Notes under the pieces: generated by a model
Told to the model about the DNA's origin: nothing
The model's input: only the letters and a program-made list of their open reading frames with translations
Database searches by the model: none
Source of the DNA: Bythopirellula goksoeyrii
Lineage (GTDB): Bacteria; Planctomycetota; Planctomycetia; Pirellulales; Lacipirellulaceae
Direction of reading: 5' to 3'
Length of the DNA stretch: 64,000 bases
Assembly (NCBI RefSeq): GCF_008065115.1
Contig: NZ_CP042913.1
Span: forward strand, 6,025,257 to 6,089,256
Made by a program: the position numbers and the translations under genes
Shown here: one piece after another, positions 27,959 to 35,986 of the stretch
How positions within the stretch are numbered: position 1 is the first letter of the stretch
Layout: each line of letters begins with the position of its first letter

Positions 27959-28762
27959 ATGCGTTGTAATCGCACTTCTGCTTTGATCGCTAGTTGTTTG
28001 GGGGCAGTCGGAATCGCAGTATGTATTGTGATTGCCTTAGGTTTGTGGTTTCTGGCTTCGCGACTAACAACTGCGAATGACACTGCCTTCGACGCAATAG
28101 ACAAGGCACTTACTGCCGTTGTTGACCGGACCCTTGATGCAGGAAAGTCTGTTCAAGAGTCCAAGATCACGGCCGAATCCCTTGGCGAGACTCTACGAAA
28201 TCGAACTCTCGATAAAGCTGCCGAGCAACTCTCTTCGCGATTGGAGCTAGAAGCGAAGTCGGAGCGTTTGCTCTCAGGAATTCAGCAAGCTGACCACGGG
28301 CTGGATGTCGCGGCGGCTTCTATGGAAGTTCTCCAGAACGCACTGGAGCTGGGCGGATCATTGGGTATACCTTTAGACGGTTCGTTGGTCGCTTCCCTAA
28401 CTGAGAGAATTGCAACCTTGCGCGCCGAGTTGCAAGAAGCGACAGATACGATCAACGGAATCAGCGAGGGCGTGGCCGAATTGGCGGAGGGTGACATTGC
28501 CCATCAACGGAAACAGCAAGTCGTGCAGTTGGCACTGCGTGTCGCACTTTCGCTTGGCGAGATTGATTCTCGAATAAACTCGGCAGCGTCTGCGCTGTCC
28601 GACACTCAAGCCAACGCTAAGAAGGTGCGAGCGAAAATACATTCACGGATCGTCTTTGGGAAGTTGATGTTTCTCCTGCTCATTGCATGGATGGCGGCAG
28701 GCCAAGTGGCACTGCTGCGTCATGGCATGAAGAATTATCGGCTCGTGCGAAACGCATCCTAG
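27959..28762 (+). CDS. Membrane protein with two membrane helices and a long helical middle
   Basis: Starting at the ATG at 27959, the 267-aa protein has a membrane helix at about residues 8-32, then about 190 residues rich in Ala, Leu, Glu and Ser with coiled-coil periodicity (for example LSSRLELEAKSERLLSGI), and a second helix near the C-terminus (LMFLLLIAWMAAGQVALL). Both ends would be anchored and the helical part exposed on the far side. I recognise no family. It is convergent with the SLC1 transporter gene. Confidence 0.6.
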   Translation: MRCNRTSALIASCLGAVGIAVCIVIALGLWFLASRLTTANDTAFDAIDKALTAVVDRTLDAGKSVQESKITAESLGETLRNRTLDKAAEQLSSRLELEAKSERLLSGIQQADHGLDVAAASMEVLQNALELGGSLGIPLDGSLVASLTERIATLRAELQEATDTINGISEGVAELAEGDIAHQRKQQVVQLALRVALSLGEIDSRINSAASALSDTQANAKKVRAKIHSRIVFGKLMFLLLIAWMAAGQVALLRHGMKNYRLVRNAS

Positions 28763-28940
28763 CTGGAGCACTCCGGCTGCACCAGGTGCGACGACTCCTG
28801 TGCCTTTGCACAAAGCTAACTCTCGCCTCTTTGGCGATGCGGGCTAGGATTCTTACCTCGCCGAGTGTTCCTATCCGTAGTGCTAAGTTCAAACGCAGTT
28901 GCTGAACCGATGAATCCACGACTGAATAGAAGCAAGAAGA

Positions 28941-30590
28941 TCAAGATGTAAAACTCTTATCGACAATCGCTGCTCCTACCGAGTCACCATAAGTGTTGAC
29001 TGCTGTGCGAAAGCGATCAAGTAACCAGTCGATGGGGAGTATCAATCCGATTAGTTCCAAGGGCAAACCGACCGCATTGAGTACAATGAGCATCGTTACC
29101 AAGCCTGCTTCGGGAATACCAGCTGCTCCAATTGCTGCCAGCGTGGCGGTTATCGCGATCACCACTTGCTTGTCGAAAGTGAGCACAAACGAGGGGTCGG
29201 TGAGAGCATAAGCCTGAGCAATGAAAATGGCTGCCGCTGCTTCGTAGAGAGCCGTGCCATCCATGTTGATCGTTGCTCCCAATGGCAACACAAACTCCGT
29301 TGAGCGTGAGGACACCCCGGCATTCTTCTCCGCGCATTCCATCGTGACGGGCAAAGTCGCCGTCGAGCTGGATGTCGAGAAGGCCGTCAAGATGGCCTGT
29401 GACATCTGTACAAAGAATGTCCATGGACTTCGCCGAGTGAAGAACCACAGCAGGAAGGATAAAGTAAATACAGCATGAATGCTTAGTCCAACGATCACGC
29501 TGGTCATGTACCAAGCTTGCGTCTTGAGCAAAGTAAGAAACTGTCCGTCTAGTTGTGCTCTGGCAAATCGCGCGGCCACCAGGCAAAAGATTCCCAAGGG
29601 TGCCAGTTTCATCAGCAACAAGATGAAGTTCATCAAGGCATCGTTGATACTCAAGACAAGACTAGTGATCGTCTCCGCTCTGCTACCAAGCGTGGTGAGC
29701 ATCGCCCCAAACGCAATGCTAAATATGATTAACGGCAAGAGGTTGATTTCAACCATGGAACCTAGCAGATTGTTAGTGAATAACATTAACACAAGGTTCC
29801 GAAAGATGGCACCAATAGAGGGTGCCCCCGGGACTAAATAAGCTTCAACAATACTATGAGTTCCCCCTTCTTGTGGCTGAAAATCGATTCTTACGAATCG
29901 CACCTTTTCCGACACGGGGATAGCTGGATTGGTAGTGTAGATGCCCGTTTCCGTGCCGGCAACGAATTCACCGTCGGGCAACTCGTCAAATTCGTTGCCA
30001 TCCTCGCTCCACTGCACAAGTGCCCGAGCTGGTGTCTCCGCTTGCCCCACTTGATCGATTGAGATGCGTACACCCCAGACTCCCTTCGCTGGTATCGAAA
30101 CGTTTTTACTTTCTCCGGCAGTTGCCGAACGATCGCCAGTGACATTGTGCCACTCGAATCTTTGTCTTTCGTTGCGACCTGCGGCATGAGCAAGTGTCTG
30201 CTCGCCCTCTTTTCGGGCATCTTCCACCAAGGCAGGATCAATCCCGCGGCCTGGATTTACGATATTGACGACAATCAGTCCGGTAACAACAGCCAATATC
30301 GTAGTGCTTAGATAATAAGAAACCGCATAGGCTCCAGGTCGACCGAGTTTGCGGACATCGCCTAATCCCAAGATGCCACTCATCACGCTGGCCATCACCA
30401 ACGGGACGACCACCATCTGCAACATCCTCAAGAAGACTTCCCCCCCGACCTCAAGCAGACCAACAACAGGTCGAAGACTCTCTCCGAAGAGTGCGGGGCC
30501 GACGATCGCCAGAACGACTGCTAAGACGATCGCGCCAACAATGTAGAGCGTGGAATGCCGATGATTCTTCGATTTGTTGCTCTCTGGCAT
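28941..30590 (-). CDS. Dicarboxylate/amino acid:cation symporter (SLC1/DAACS) with a large inserted domain
   Basis: The protein (549 aa from the ATG at 30590; a GTG lies three codons upstream) has SLC1 hallmarks: RMLQMVVVPLVMASVMSGI, the serine-rich hairpin TAFSTSSSTATLPVTMEC, and LPLGATINMDGTALYEA with the NMDGT sodium-binding motif. It would import glutamate, aspartate or C4-dicarboxylates with sodium or protons. Between the third and fourth membrane parts lies an insertion of roughly 140 residues (about 118-260) where most relatives have a short loop. The insertion is beta-rich (RFEWHNVTGDRSATAG, WGVRISIDQVG) and faces outward, so it might bind a ligand or carbohydrate. The next gene on this strand encodes a TAXI-type binding protein. 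Confidence 0.9.
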   Translation of the reverse strand: MPESNKSKNHRHSTLYIVGAIVLAVVLAIVGPALFGESLRPVVGLLEVGGEVFLRMLQMVVVPLVMASVMSGILGLGDVRKLGRPGAYAVSYYLSTTILAVVTGLIVVNIVNPGRGIDPALVEDARKEGEQTLAHAAGRNERQRFEWHNVTGDRSATAGESKNVSIPAKGVWGVRISIDQVGQAETPARALVQWSEDGNEFDELPDGEFVAGTETGIYTTNPAIPVSEKVRFVRIDFQPQEGGTHSIVEAYLVPGAPSIGAIFRNLVLMLFTNNLLGSMVEINLLPLIIFSIAFGAMLTTLGSRAETITSLVLSINDALMNFILLLMKLAPLGIFCLVAARFARAQLDGQFLTLLKTQAWYMTSVIVGLSIHAVFTLSFLLWFFTRRSPWTFFVQMSQAILTAFSTSSSTATLPVTMECAEKNAGVSSRSTEFVLPLGATINMDGTALYEAAAAIFIAQAYALTDPSFVLTFDKQVVIAITATLAAIGAAGIPEAGLVTMLIVLNAVGLPLELIGLILPIDWLLDRFRTAVNTYGDSVGAAIVDKSFTS

Positions 30591-30646
30591 TTTTAGCACT
30601 CGCTTTCATGAGCCAGAATTGCGATGTCTGCGGACAAGCCAAGACC

Positions 30647-31969
30647 TCACAGATTTCTCGTGTAATTGATGATTCTCATCTGTATCTTGCTTATCAGGTT
30701 CGCGCATTGCATGAGAAAGATCGAAAAAGTGCGGTCACCCCTGAGATCCTCGTGAGTTAAGTTACCCAAGGCCTGGAGCTTAATCTCTGTGACATCATCC
30801 AGGAATTTCTGTAGTTTATCCGGATCGGTAACGTGCATTTGTTGGCGTTCTATATCGAGCGTTCTCTCGAGATAGGAATCGAGACGCTCTTTCTGGAGAC
30901 GGATCTGTTCCTGACTTTCTTTTTCCTTTAGTCGGCGCCAACGATCCCAGATCAGGTAGATGGCCGCTCCGCAAGCGAATAATAACTCCTTGCCCGCTGC
31001 CAGTCCTTCCAACACAGAATGCAATACTCCATATTGTCCAAATGGATCGTGATAGCGTCTCGTTACTGGATGCAGTTGGGCAGGAGAGAGTTCTCGCGCC
31101 TGTTGCGGAGAGAACAAGGTCGAAAAGTGAGTCAGCAGACCTTCCTCAAATATCGAGTTTAGCAACAACTTTACGAGAGCTGACGAAGCATCCTCGTTGA
31201 CCACTACCCATGCTGACGCGGTCACAGTTGGCACCGTCTGTCGAGGCACGGGTGGCCACAAGTTCTTTGGGATTTCATAGGTTTCGAAATGGCGAAAACG
31301 CATGTTCAAAGCCTCTGCGTCCAAAGGCAAGAGATCGAATTCCCCCGTAGCTAAGACTTTTCTTAAGTCTTCGTTTTCTAGCCCTGAAGTGACGATCGCA
31401 GCGTCGTATTCACTTGATACATCGCGCAATAATTCCGTGAAATGCACTTCTCGAAGATCGGCACGCTGAGTCAAGTCGTAATGCTCTAGCACGTCGAGAG
31501 CGCTTTTCTGAATGCCCGATCCAGCAACGCCGATGATGATCGTCTTCCCTGCCAGGTCACGAACTGAATCAACGTGCAGCTCTTCATCCGGTGTAAGCAG
31601 AAGCTCCCTGCGTACAATTAGGTGCACTACATCACGATGCAAGGGAGTAACAATCGCGAGACCTTCTAATGAAACGGACCCTGCTTGTACGATCGCGACA
31701 TCGATCTCGCCGTCACGCAGCCGAGCACGATTGTCTAGAGAACCTGAGGTGGGAATGACCTGAATCTCGTGGCTGGTGCGTTTGCGCATTTCGTCCGCCA
31801 CACGTTCACCTTCTTCGAAGTACAAACCACCTTCCATGGCAGTTCCGATTCGGATCACAGGTGGCAGAGTGTCTCGCAAGAAAAACCAGGTCACGAGTGA
31901 GGCCACCAAGACCCCGGCCATTAGCCAAGCAAACCATTTACGTAAGATACGTGATAGTGGTTGCACCAT
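30647..31969 (-). CDS. TAXI-family solute-binding protein with two membrane anchors
   Basis: TAXI proteins are the binding subunits of TRAP transporters. Here VIRIGTAMEGGLYFEEGERV, VIPTSGSLDNRARLRDGEID, VAIVQAGSVSLEGL and IIIGVAGSGIQKSALDVLEH match the family. An N-terminal membrane helix (WLMAGVLVASLVTWFFL) anchors it and a second helix (ELLFACGAAIYLIW) comes after the binding domain, followed by a cytoplasmic coiled coil of about 85 residues. No TRAP membrane subunit is nearby. The tail suggests a sensor-like role, or cooperation with the adjacent SLC1 transporter, but this is speculative. I chose the ATG at 31969 over the GTG at 31981. Confidence 0.8.
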   Translation of the reverse strand: MVQPLSRILRKWFAWLMAGVLVASLVTWFFLRDTLPPVIRIGTAMEGGLYFEEGERVADEMRKRTSHEIQVIPTSGSLDNRARLRDGEIDVAIVQAGSVSLEGLAIVTPLHRDVVHLIVRRELLLTPDEELHVDSVRDLAGKTIIIGVAGSGIQKSALDVLEHYDLTQRADLREVHFTELLRDVSSEYDAAIVTSGLENEDLRKVLATGEFDLLPLDAEALNMRFRHFETYEIPKNLWPPVPRQTVPTVTASAWVVVNEDASSALVKLLLNSIFEEGLLTHFSTLFSPQQARELSPAQLHPVTRRYHDPFGQYGVLHSVLEGLAAGKELLFACGAAIYLIWDRWRRLKEKESQEQIRLQKERLDSYLERTLDIERQQMHVTDPDKLQKFLDDVTEIKLQALGNLTHEDLRGDRTFSIFLMQCANLISKIQMRIINYTRNL

Positions 31970-32301
31970 TATTCTGACCACTCATCCGGCTGAATCAGCA
32001 TCGAGAATGCAAGAGAACAGAGATAATCAAACTGGTCGTGACTTTCAGCAAAGCTCTCCGATTATAGTGTTTGCTTATCAATGCACTACCACTTAAGCCC
32101 TCACTCACAAAGTTTTTCTCGTTTCATATCATTAGTGTGATCTTGAACGCTACTCCTTGGTGCTCCACATTGAGTATTTGGCAGGATGGGGTTCTGGCTG
32201 CCCCACTAGAAGTACAACTGGCGACCCGCACCTGCTGGTCTCATGGATTAGTTCAACCCATGCCCGCACTTGAGACTTCTGGAATTCTCGCGGTCACCTG
32301 T
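31970..32301. other. Intergenic stretch, no gene seen
   Basis: No coding frame with a start signal or recognisable motif is visible. The promoter of the TAXI gene should lie at the left end of this stretch. Confidence 0.4.
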
Positions 32302-33510
32302 CTACTCTGCATTGGCGTTGACGACTTCCCAAGCGACTGAGGCTGCGACTGCAATCTCGCCGTCGTTTGATGTGACGGCGATCACCTTGTTTTCGTCAGG
32401 GATAAATACAACCAGCGCGTACCACATCGTGTTCGAACCGTTGTGCCAGTACACCTTGTGCGGGATCTTCTCTCCTGGTTCTTGCTTCACCCAGCCACAG
32501 GCATAATTCTCAAGCTCCGGGGTATGGAGGACTTTGTAAGTTTCGGCGGAGAGCAGTTTGCCCTGGCCAAGCTCACCACGCAGGTGTTCCATCGCGTAAG
32601 TACAAAGGTCTCCGAGCGACATATGCACGGTGCCAGCCGGGCCGATGATGGGGGTATTGTCGGCGTCGTCACTCATCGAGATTTTCAAACCAAGCAGCCT
32701 CTTGTGACCTCGCGGCTGATCGAGCGTATCGTCTGGGCTCTTCGGCGGGCCGAACCCCACGGTCGTGAGCTTGAACGGCTCAACTACTTCTTGCTTCACG
32801 AGATCTTCCCAGTGCTGGCCAGTCACTATCTCAGCCATGGCACCTGCAATTGTGAAACCGACGTTGGAATAGAGAAATTTTTCACCCGGTGTATTTGCTG
32901 GTTCTTCAGCAAGAACATCTAGCACCGCTTCTCTGCGCGCCTGCGTGCATTCGGGCCCGAGCGCGGGTTGTTTCAGTGCCACCAGAAAAGAGAAATCCGC
33001 TGGGGCTCCCGCCGTGTGTGTGAGCAGTTGTTTGAGCGTGACCGGCTTCCAGTCCGCATGGATTGGCGCGTCAGCAAAACACTCACCAACCGTGTCGGAC
33101 CAATTCAGCTTCCCCGACTCGACCAAGCGCGCGATCATCGTGGCCGTGATAGATTTAGTGATCGATCCCAGGTGCCAACGGTCGTCGATCGTGAGCGGCA
33201 CGCCGCTCCCCAGCTTTCGCTCCCCATCGACCGCAGAAGCAACGACTTGCCCATCGACCACAACCATCGCGGCAAGGCCAACGAGATTCTTCTCGTTCCG
33301 AAGGTCCGTGATCAATTCAGCAAGTTGAACCTTCGTTTTGTCGTTGCCTTGCGGAACTTGATCGCTGGTCTGGGCGCTTGCCTCGGCAGCTGGAGCAAGA
33401 TTTGAAAGCTCCTTGGCATTCACATAGCCGAAGCAAGCTGTCCCCACTATTGAGAGTGCGATGACAACAAGCAGGATTCGAGAGCGTTTGTACAAGATGA
33501 AGGTTCGCAT
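32302..33510 (-). CDS. Beta-lactamase-fold serine hydrolase (class C/esterase type)
   Basis: The 402-aa precursor has an N-terminal membrane or signal segment (SRILLVVIALSIVGTACF). The penicillin-binding-protein motifs are complete: WHLGSITKSITATMIARL (SxxK, Ser116 and Lys119), FLYSNVGFTIAG (YxN, Tyr214) and YWHNGSNTMW (HxG in place of KTG). Such proteins are mostly esterases or D-aminopeptidases; resistance to beta-lactams cannot be concluded. It would act outside the cytoplasmic membrane. It is the last complete gene before the proposed island boundary. Confidence 0.88.
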   Translation of the reverse strand: MRTFILYKRSRILLVVIALSIVGTACFGYVNAKELSNLAPAAEASAQTSDQVPQGNDKTKVQLAELITDLRNEKNLVGLAAMVVVDGQVVASAVDGERKLGSGVPLTIDDRWHLGSITKSITATMIARLVESGKLNWSDTVGECFADAPIHADWKPVTLKQLLTHTAGAPADFSFLVALKQPALGPECTQARREAVLDVLAEEPANTPGEKFLYSNVGFTIAGAMAEIVTGQHWEDLVKQEVVEPFKLTTVGFGPPKSPDDTLDQPRGHKRLLGLKISMSDDADNTPIIGPAGTVHMSLGDLCTYAMEHLRGELGQGKLLSAETYKVLHTPELENYACGWVKQEPGEKIPHKVYWHNGSNTMWYALVVFIPDENKVIAVTSNDGEIAVAASVAWEVVNANAE

Positions 33511-33552
33511 GGGTCGTGGCTCCGTTGCTCATGCCGGGGCCACCCTCTTGAT

Positions 33553-33800
33553 TCAATTCTTGGCATGTTGCTGGGCAATTTCGTGGACGTGTTCAACGAC
33601 AAGTGGCTGGATGAGCCATAGCAAAGCCAACGTAATGCCGAAGTCGCCAATCGAGAATTTCGTTTTCTTATTCTGGTCGTCGTTAATGTGCCGGACCCCG
33701 TAGTTTGAATAGTTCGGTTGGAAATCTGACGCGAGAGCTGAATTCGGAATGGGCGAGCTGAGTTGCCAGATGATCTCTCGCCAATACCGGGAGCAGACAA
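33553..33800 (-). pseudogene. C-terminal fragment of an unrecognised chromosomal gene
   Basis: Reading leftward, the frame is open from a TAG near 33800 to the TGA at 33553-33555 (about 80 codons) with no usable start codon. It translates to plausible protein (for example NYSNYGVRHINDDQN, then a hydrophobic ITLALLWLIQPLVV). The missing 5' part would lie toward the proposed attachment site. I read it, with low certainty, as a gene broken during island insertion. Confidence 0.3.
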
Positions 33801-33930
33801 CCTATCCAAGTCTAAAACGGCGCTCCGAGCATTGCAATCGTCCCGATCAATGCCAATGCGTCGCAAGTGCATCGGATTGAGCGATGACGATTGTACTGAG
33901 AGTGCGTCACATTCAGACACCAAACGGCAT

Positions 33931-33960
33931 AAAAAAACGCCGCCTGACAAAGGCGACGTT
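33931..33960 (-). terminator. Rho-independent terminator, probably of ssrA
   Basis: On the minus strand AACGTCGCCT and AGGCGGCGTT form a 10-bp stem with one mismatch (33936-33960), followed by a run of seven T (33931-33937 read in reverse). It lies 2 bp beyond the tmRNA-like 3' end and so has the position of that gene's own terminator. Confidence 0.75.
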
Positions 33961-33962
33961 AA

Positions 33963-33984
33963 GTGGAGGCGGCGGGAATCGAAT
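33963..33984 (-). other. Putative attachment site: tmRNA 3'-end sequence
   Basis: On the minus strand the bases TTCGATTCCCGCCGCCTCCA, then C, match the end of the acceptor and T arm of bacterial tmRNA (ssrA), but the sequence upstream does not continue as tmRNA. A lone 3' end with its terminator is what remains at the far end of an element integrated into ssrA. The intact gene would then be beyond the right edge of this window. No integrase is seen inside the window. A tRNA with a similar 3' end is the alternative. Confidence 0.6.
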
Positions 33985-34215
33985 GAGAATCCCGACAATC
34001 GCAACGGCAATGCTGCAAACGATTTAGGTGATTCACTCACTTCCGTGTCCACATCTGGGCCACGTACTGGCGGCACCAAACGTCATCCGGTGGCGTTAAC
34101 CGAGTCGGAAGACAGCTCGCCGACACTCGATTATATCGCCGAGCGATGGCCTCTTCTACAGCCGCACATTCGCGAAGCAATCATCACGCTGATTGATTGT
34201 GCAAAGGGCTGCTAG
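33985..34215 (+). pseudogene. Reading-frame fragment just inside the proposed island end
   Basis: Codons from 33985 to the stop at 34215 translate to a plausible protein end (LDYIAERWPLLQPHIREAII, then TLIDCAKGC), but the frame runs back through the attachment sequence and has no start with a ribosome-binding site. I recall similar short peptides next to attachment sites in planctomycete genomes; function unknown. It could be the 3' end of a lost island gene. Confidence 0.35.
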
Positions 34216-34259
34216 TGGGCTCAATCTCTACCTCACCATAAGACCTGAAAGGAAGCATC

Positions 34260-34721
34260 ATGCCAGAACGCATCGACACAGTTATTGCGAGTTTGCAAGA
34301 CGAAGAAAAAACACTCCTTAGCCGCAAAACAGACCTGGACCAACAGGCCTCTGAACTTGAGGCCGCACTGAAACGGATACGGGGAGCACTCTCGGCCTTG
34401 GGAGTCGCTTCAGCCACTAGGACAAAAAGTAAGAAGGGCCCTAGCAAGCCCTCACCAGACAAGCACTTGGTCCGCGATGCGGTCACCGCCTCTCTTCAAG
34501 AGCAGGCGCTTCACTTGGAACCACTTCGTGTTGAGGTTGAGCGTCAAGTCGTCGAACGCGGCTACTCCCGAATGGGACTCTCGCTTCGTCTCAAAGAAGT
34601 CCTTGGTGAAGACCGCTTCACCAGAGCATCACATGACGACCAGCTAATCATGCTGCAAGACCCAGCTGCTAAGAGCACGACTTCCGAGCTTCAAGAGAAC
34701 GCTGCCGAATCCAGTTCGTAG
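34260..34721 (+). CDS. Hypothetical protein with N-terminal coiled coil
   Basis: The 153-aa product begins with about 50 residues of coiled coil (IASLQDEEKTLLSRKTDLDQ), a short basic linker, and a compact part with RVEVERQVVERGYSRMGLSL that may form a helix-turn-helix-like fold. A GAAAGGAAG site lies just upstream of the ATG. I do not recognise a family. It is the first complete gene inside the proposed island. Confidence 0.6.
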   Translation: MPERIDTVIASLQDEEKTLLSRKTDLDQQASELEAALKRIRGALSALGVASATRTKSKKGPSKPSPDKHLVRDAVTASLQEQALHLEPLRVEVERQVVERGYSRMGLSLRLKEVLGEDRFTRASHDDQLIMLQDPAAKSTTSELQENAAESSS

Positions 34722-34989
34722 CGTAGCCCAGGGTTGTTCCCATTCAGCCTTAAAAAGCTACCAATGATTCGTTCTGCGTTTTCTCAAGCCATTGCCCCTA
34801 AGACCTTGTTCACCGGTGCTAGCGGCCGGTCAGGTCGCATGCCAGGAAACCTGTCATTTGACCTGAGTAATACCGGCTACTCGCCATCCCCGATGAACTC
34901 AAGAGGAATATCCTCCGCTGAAAGCTTTTGTTGTCCACCAGCATTGGGTGAGTGAACAAACTAAACCTTTCTCAAACGGAGGAAAAACA

Positions 34990-35223
34990 ATGGCAAAGAA
35001 AAGCGCACACGAAGTCCGAATTGGTCGTATCAAGGCAGTAATTTGGGAGAACGAAACCTCGGTGGGCATTCGCCACAACGTCCAGATTCAGCGGATCTAC
35101 CGTCCAGAGGGCTCGGAAGAGTGGCAAACTTCTGACAGCTTTGGTCGCGATGATCTGCTGTTGGTCGCCAAGGTCGCTGACTTGGCTCACACTTGGATCT
35201 ACGACCAGAAGAAGGCTTCTTAG
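34990..35223 (+). CDS. Small conserved protein of planctomycete type
   Basis: The 77-aa protein (MAKKSAHEVRIGRIKAVIWE, and SFGRDDLLLVAKVADLAHTW near the end) belongs to a group of small beta-sheet proteins I associate with planctomycete genomes, often near mobile DNA. Function unknown. A strong GGAGG lies about 8 bases before the ATG at 34990, which decides the start over an upstream ATG at 34948. A terminator follows directly. Confidence 0.75.
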   Translation: MAKKSAHEVRIGRIKAVIWENETSVGIRHNVQIQRIYRPEGSEEWQTSDSFGRDDLLLVAKVADLAHTWIYDQKKAS

Positions 35224-35234
35224 AAGAAGCGAGA

Positions 35235-35271
35235 GCCGGGCGGCCTTCGGGCCGCTCGGCAATTTCTTTCT
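35235..35271 (+). terminator. Terminator after the small conserved gene
   Basis: GCCGgGCGGCC-ttcg-GGCCGCtCGGC (35235-35260) forms an 11-bp stem with one mismatch and a UUCG tetraloop, followed by AATTTCTTTCT. It begins 11 bases after the stop codon at 35223. Confidence 0.7.
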
Positions 35272-35392
35272 ATCGTCTGGGGCCCCTTCGGAGACCCAAC
35301 CTTTTTGAGGCCTCCAAGAATCAGCTAAACAAAGCACCTGGGATGTTGGGAGTAGGGGACTTGCCAAATGGCTAGCCGGTTAGCAGCGTCTG

Positions 35393-35481
35393 GTGCTTCT
35401 TATCCCTTCCTCACGTATGGCCCATAGCCCTGCGGGCCGCGCGGAGCGACGAGGCCATACGAGATGAAGGGAACGAAGCAC
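35393..35481. other. Long interrupted hairpin in non-coding DNA
   Basis: Three blocks pair in order with three others: GTGCTTC/GAAGCAC, TCCCTTC/GAAGGGA and CGTATGGCC/GGCCATACG (35393-35422 with 35453-35481). The loop has its own GCCC/GGGC pairing. This could be a structured RNA or a palindromic mobile repeat; no protein is encoded here. Confidence 0.5.
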
Positions 35482-35602
35482 AGCACGTAAGGAGTCGGTA
35501 CCTAAGCGGCTTTTGCAATTACCGAAGAAATTGCTATTTCTAATGGCATGGCTTCCAAGCGAGGTCTGGCCACGTCAGTGGCGTTGGATTTGATTAGACA
35601 TT

Positions 35603-35710
35603 TAACCGCATAGCCCTTTTTGGTTTTCTTTCCTCTTGTTGGAAGCTAGAAAAAAGCCCCATTGGTGCGAACCATCCGGGGCTTGTGCTGCTACACGGGC
35701 TATGCGGTTA
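35603..35710 (-). terminator. Nested hairpins: terminator inside a 14-bp inverted repeat
   Basis: TAACCGCATAGCCC (35603-35616) and GGGCTATGCGGTTA (35697-35710) are perfect inverted repeats. Between them AAGCCCC and GGGGCTT (35654-35684), with an inner TGGT/ACCA pair, form a hairpin followed on the minus strand by TTTTTT. It can end minus-strand transcripts from the hsd operon. The outer pair is unexplained and might be the ends of a small element. Confidence 0.55.
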
Positions 35711-35847
35711 GGGGTTTGTATCTCAGCACATGCCGTTTAGTGAGAGCTTATTCGTAGTCGCTAGAGGTTACGCGAGACAAGGCCAATCAAGCTCCGGCTT
35801 TGGCACTACTTGGGTAGCCTAGCACATGCTCGGCATGTCAAACAAAT

Positions 35848-35880
35848 GCCCGATAAGCCTTCTTATCGGGCGTTAATTTT
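35848..35880. terminator. Terminator downstream of hsdR (probably bidirectional)
   Basis: GCCCGATAAG-cctt-CTTATCGGGC (35848-35871) is a perfect 10-bp stem. GTTAATTTT follows on the plus strand and ATTTGTTT on the minus strand. It lies about 115 bp past the hsdR stop codon. Confidence 0.65.
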
Positions 35881-35986
35881 CTCTAGTGTTTTTAGCCATT
35901 TATAAGTTTCAGGTCATTCCGTGACCCTTCAGCCGAACCCCGCGACCGGACGACTGTATGATCTCCGAGCTCTCTATCTGATATTT

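Noticed and set aside
33447-34079. Minus-strand frame of 210 codons across the attachment site
   Set aside because: It runs through the terminator, the tmRNA-like end and the start of the beta-lactamase-fold gene and has no recognisable content.
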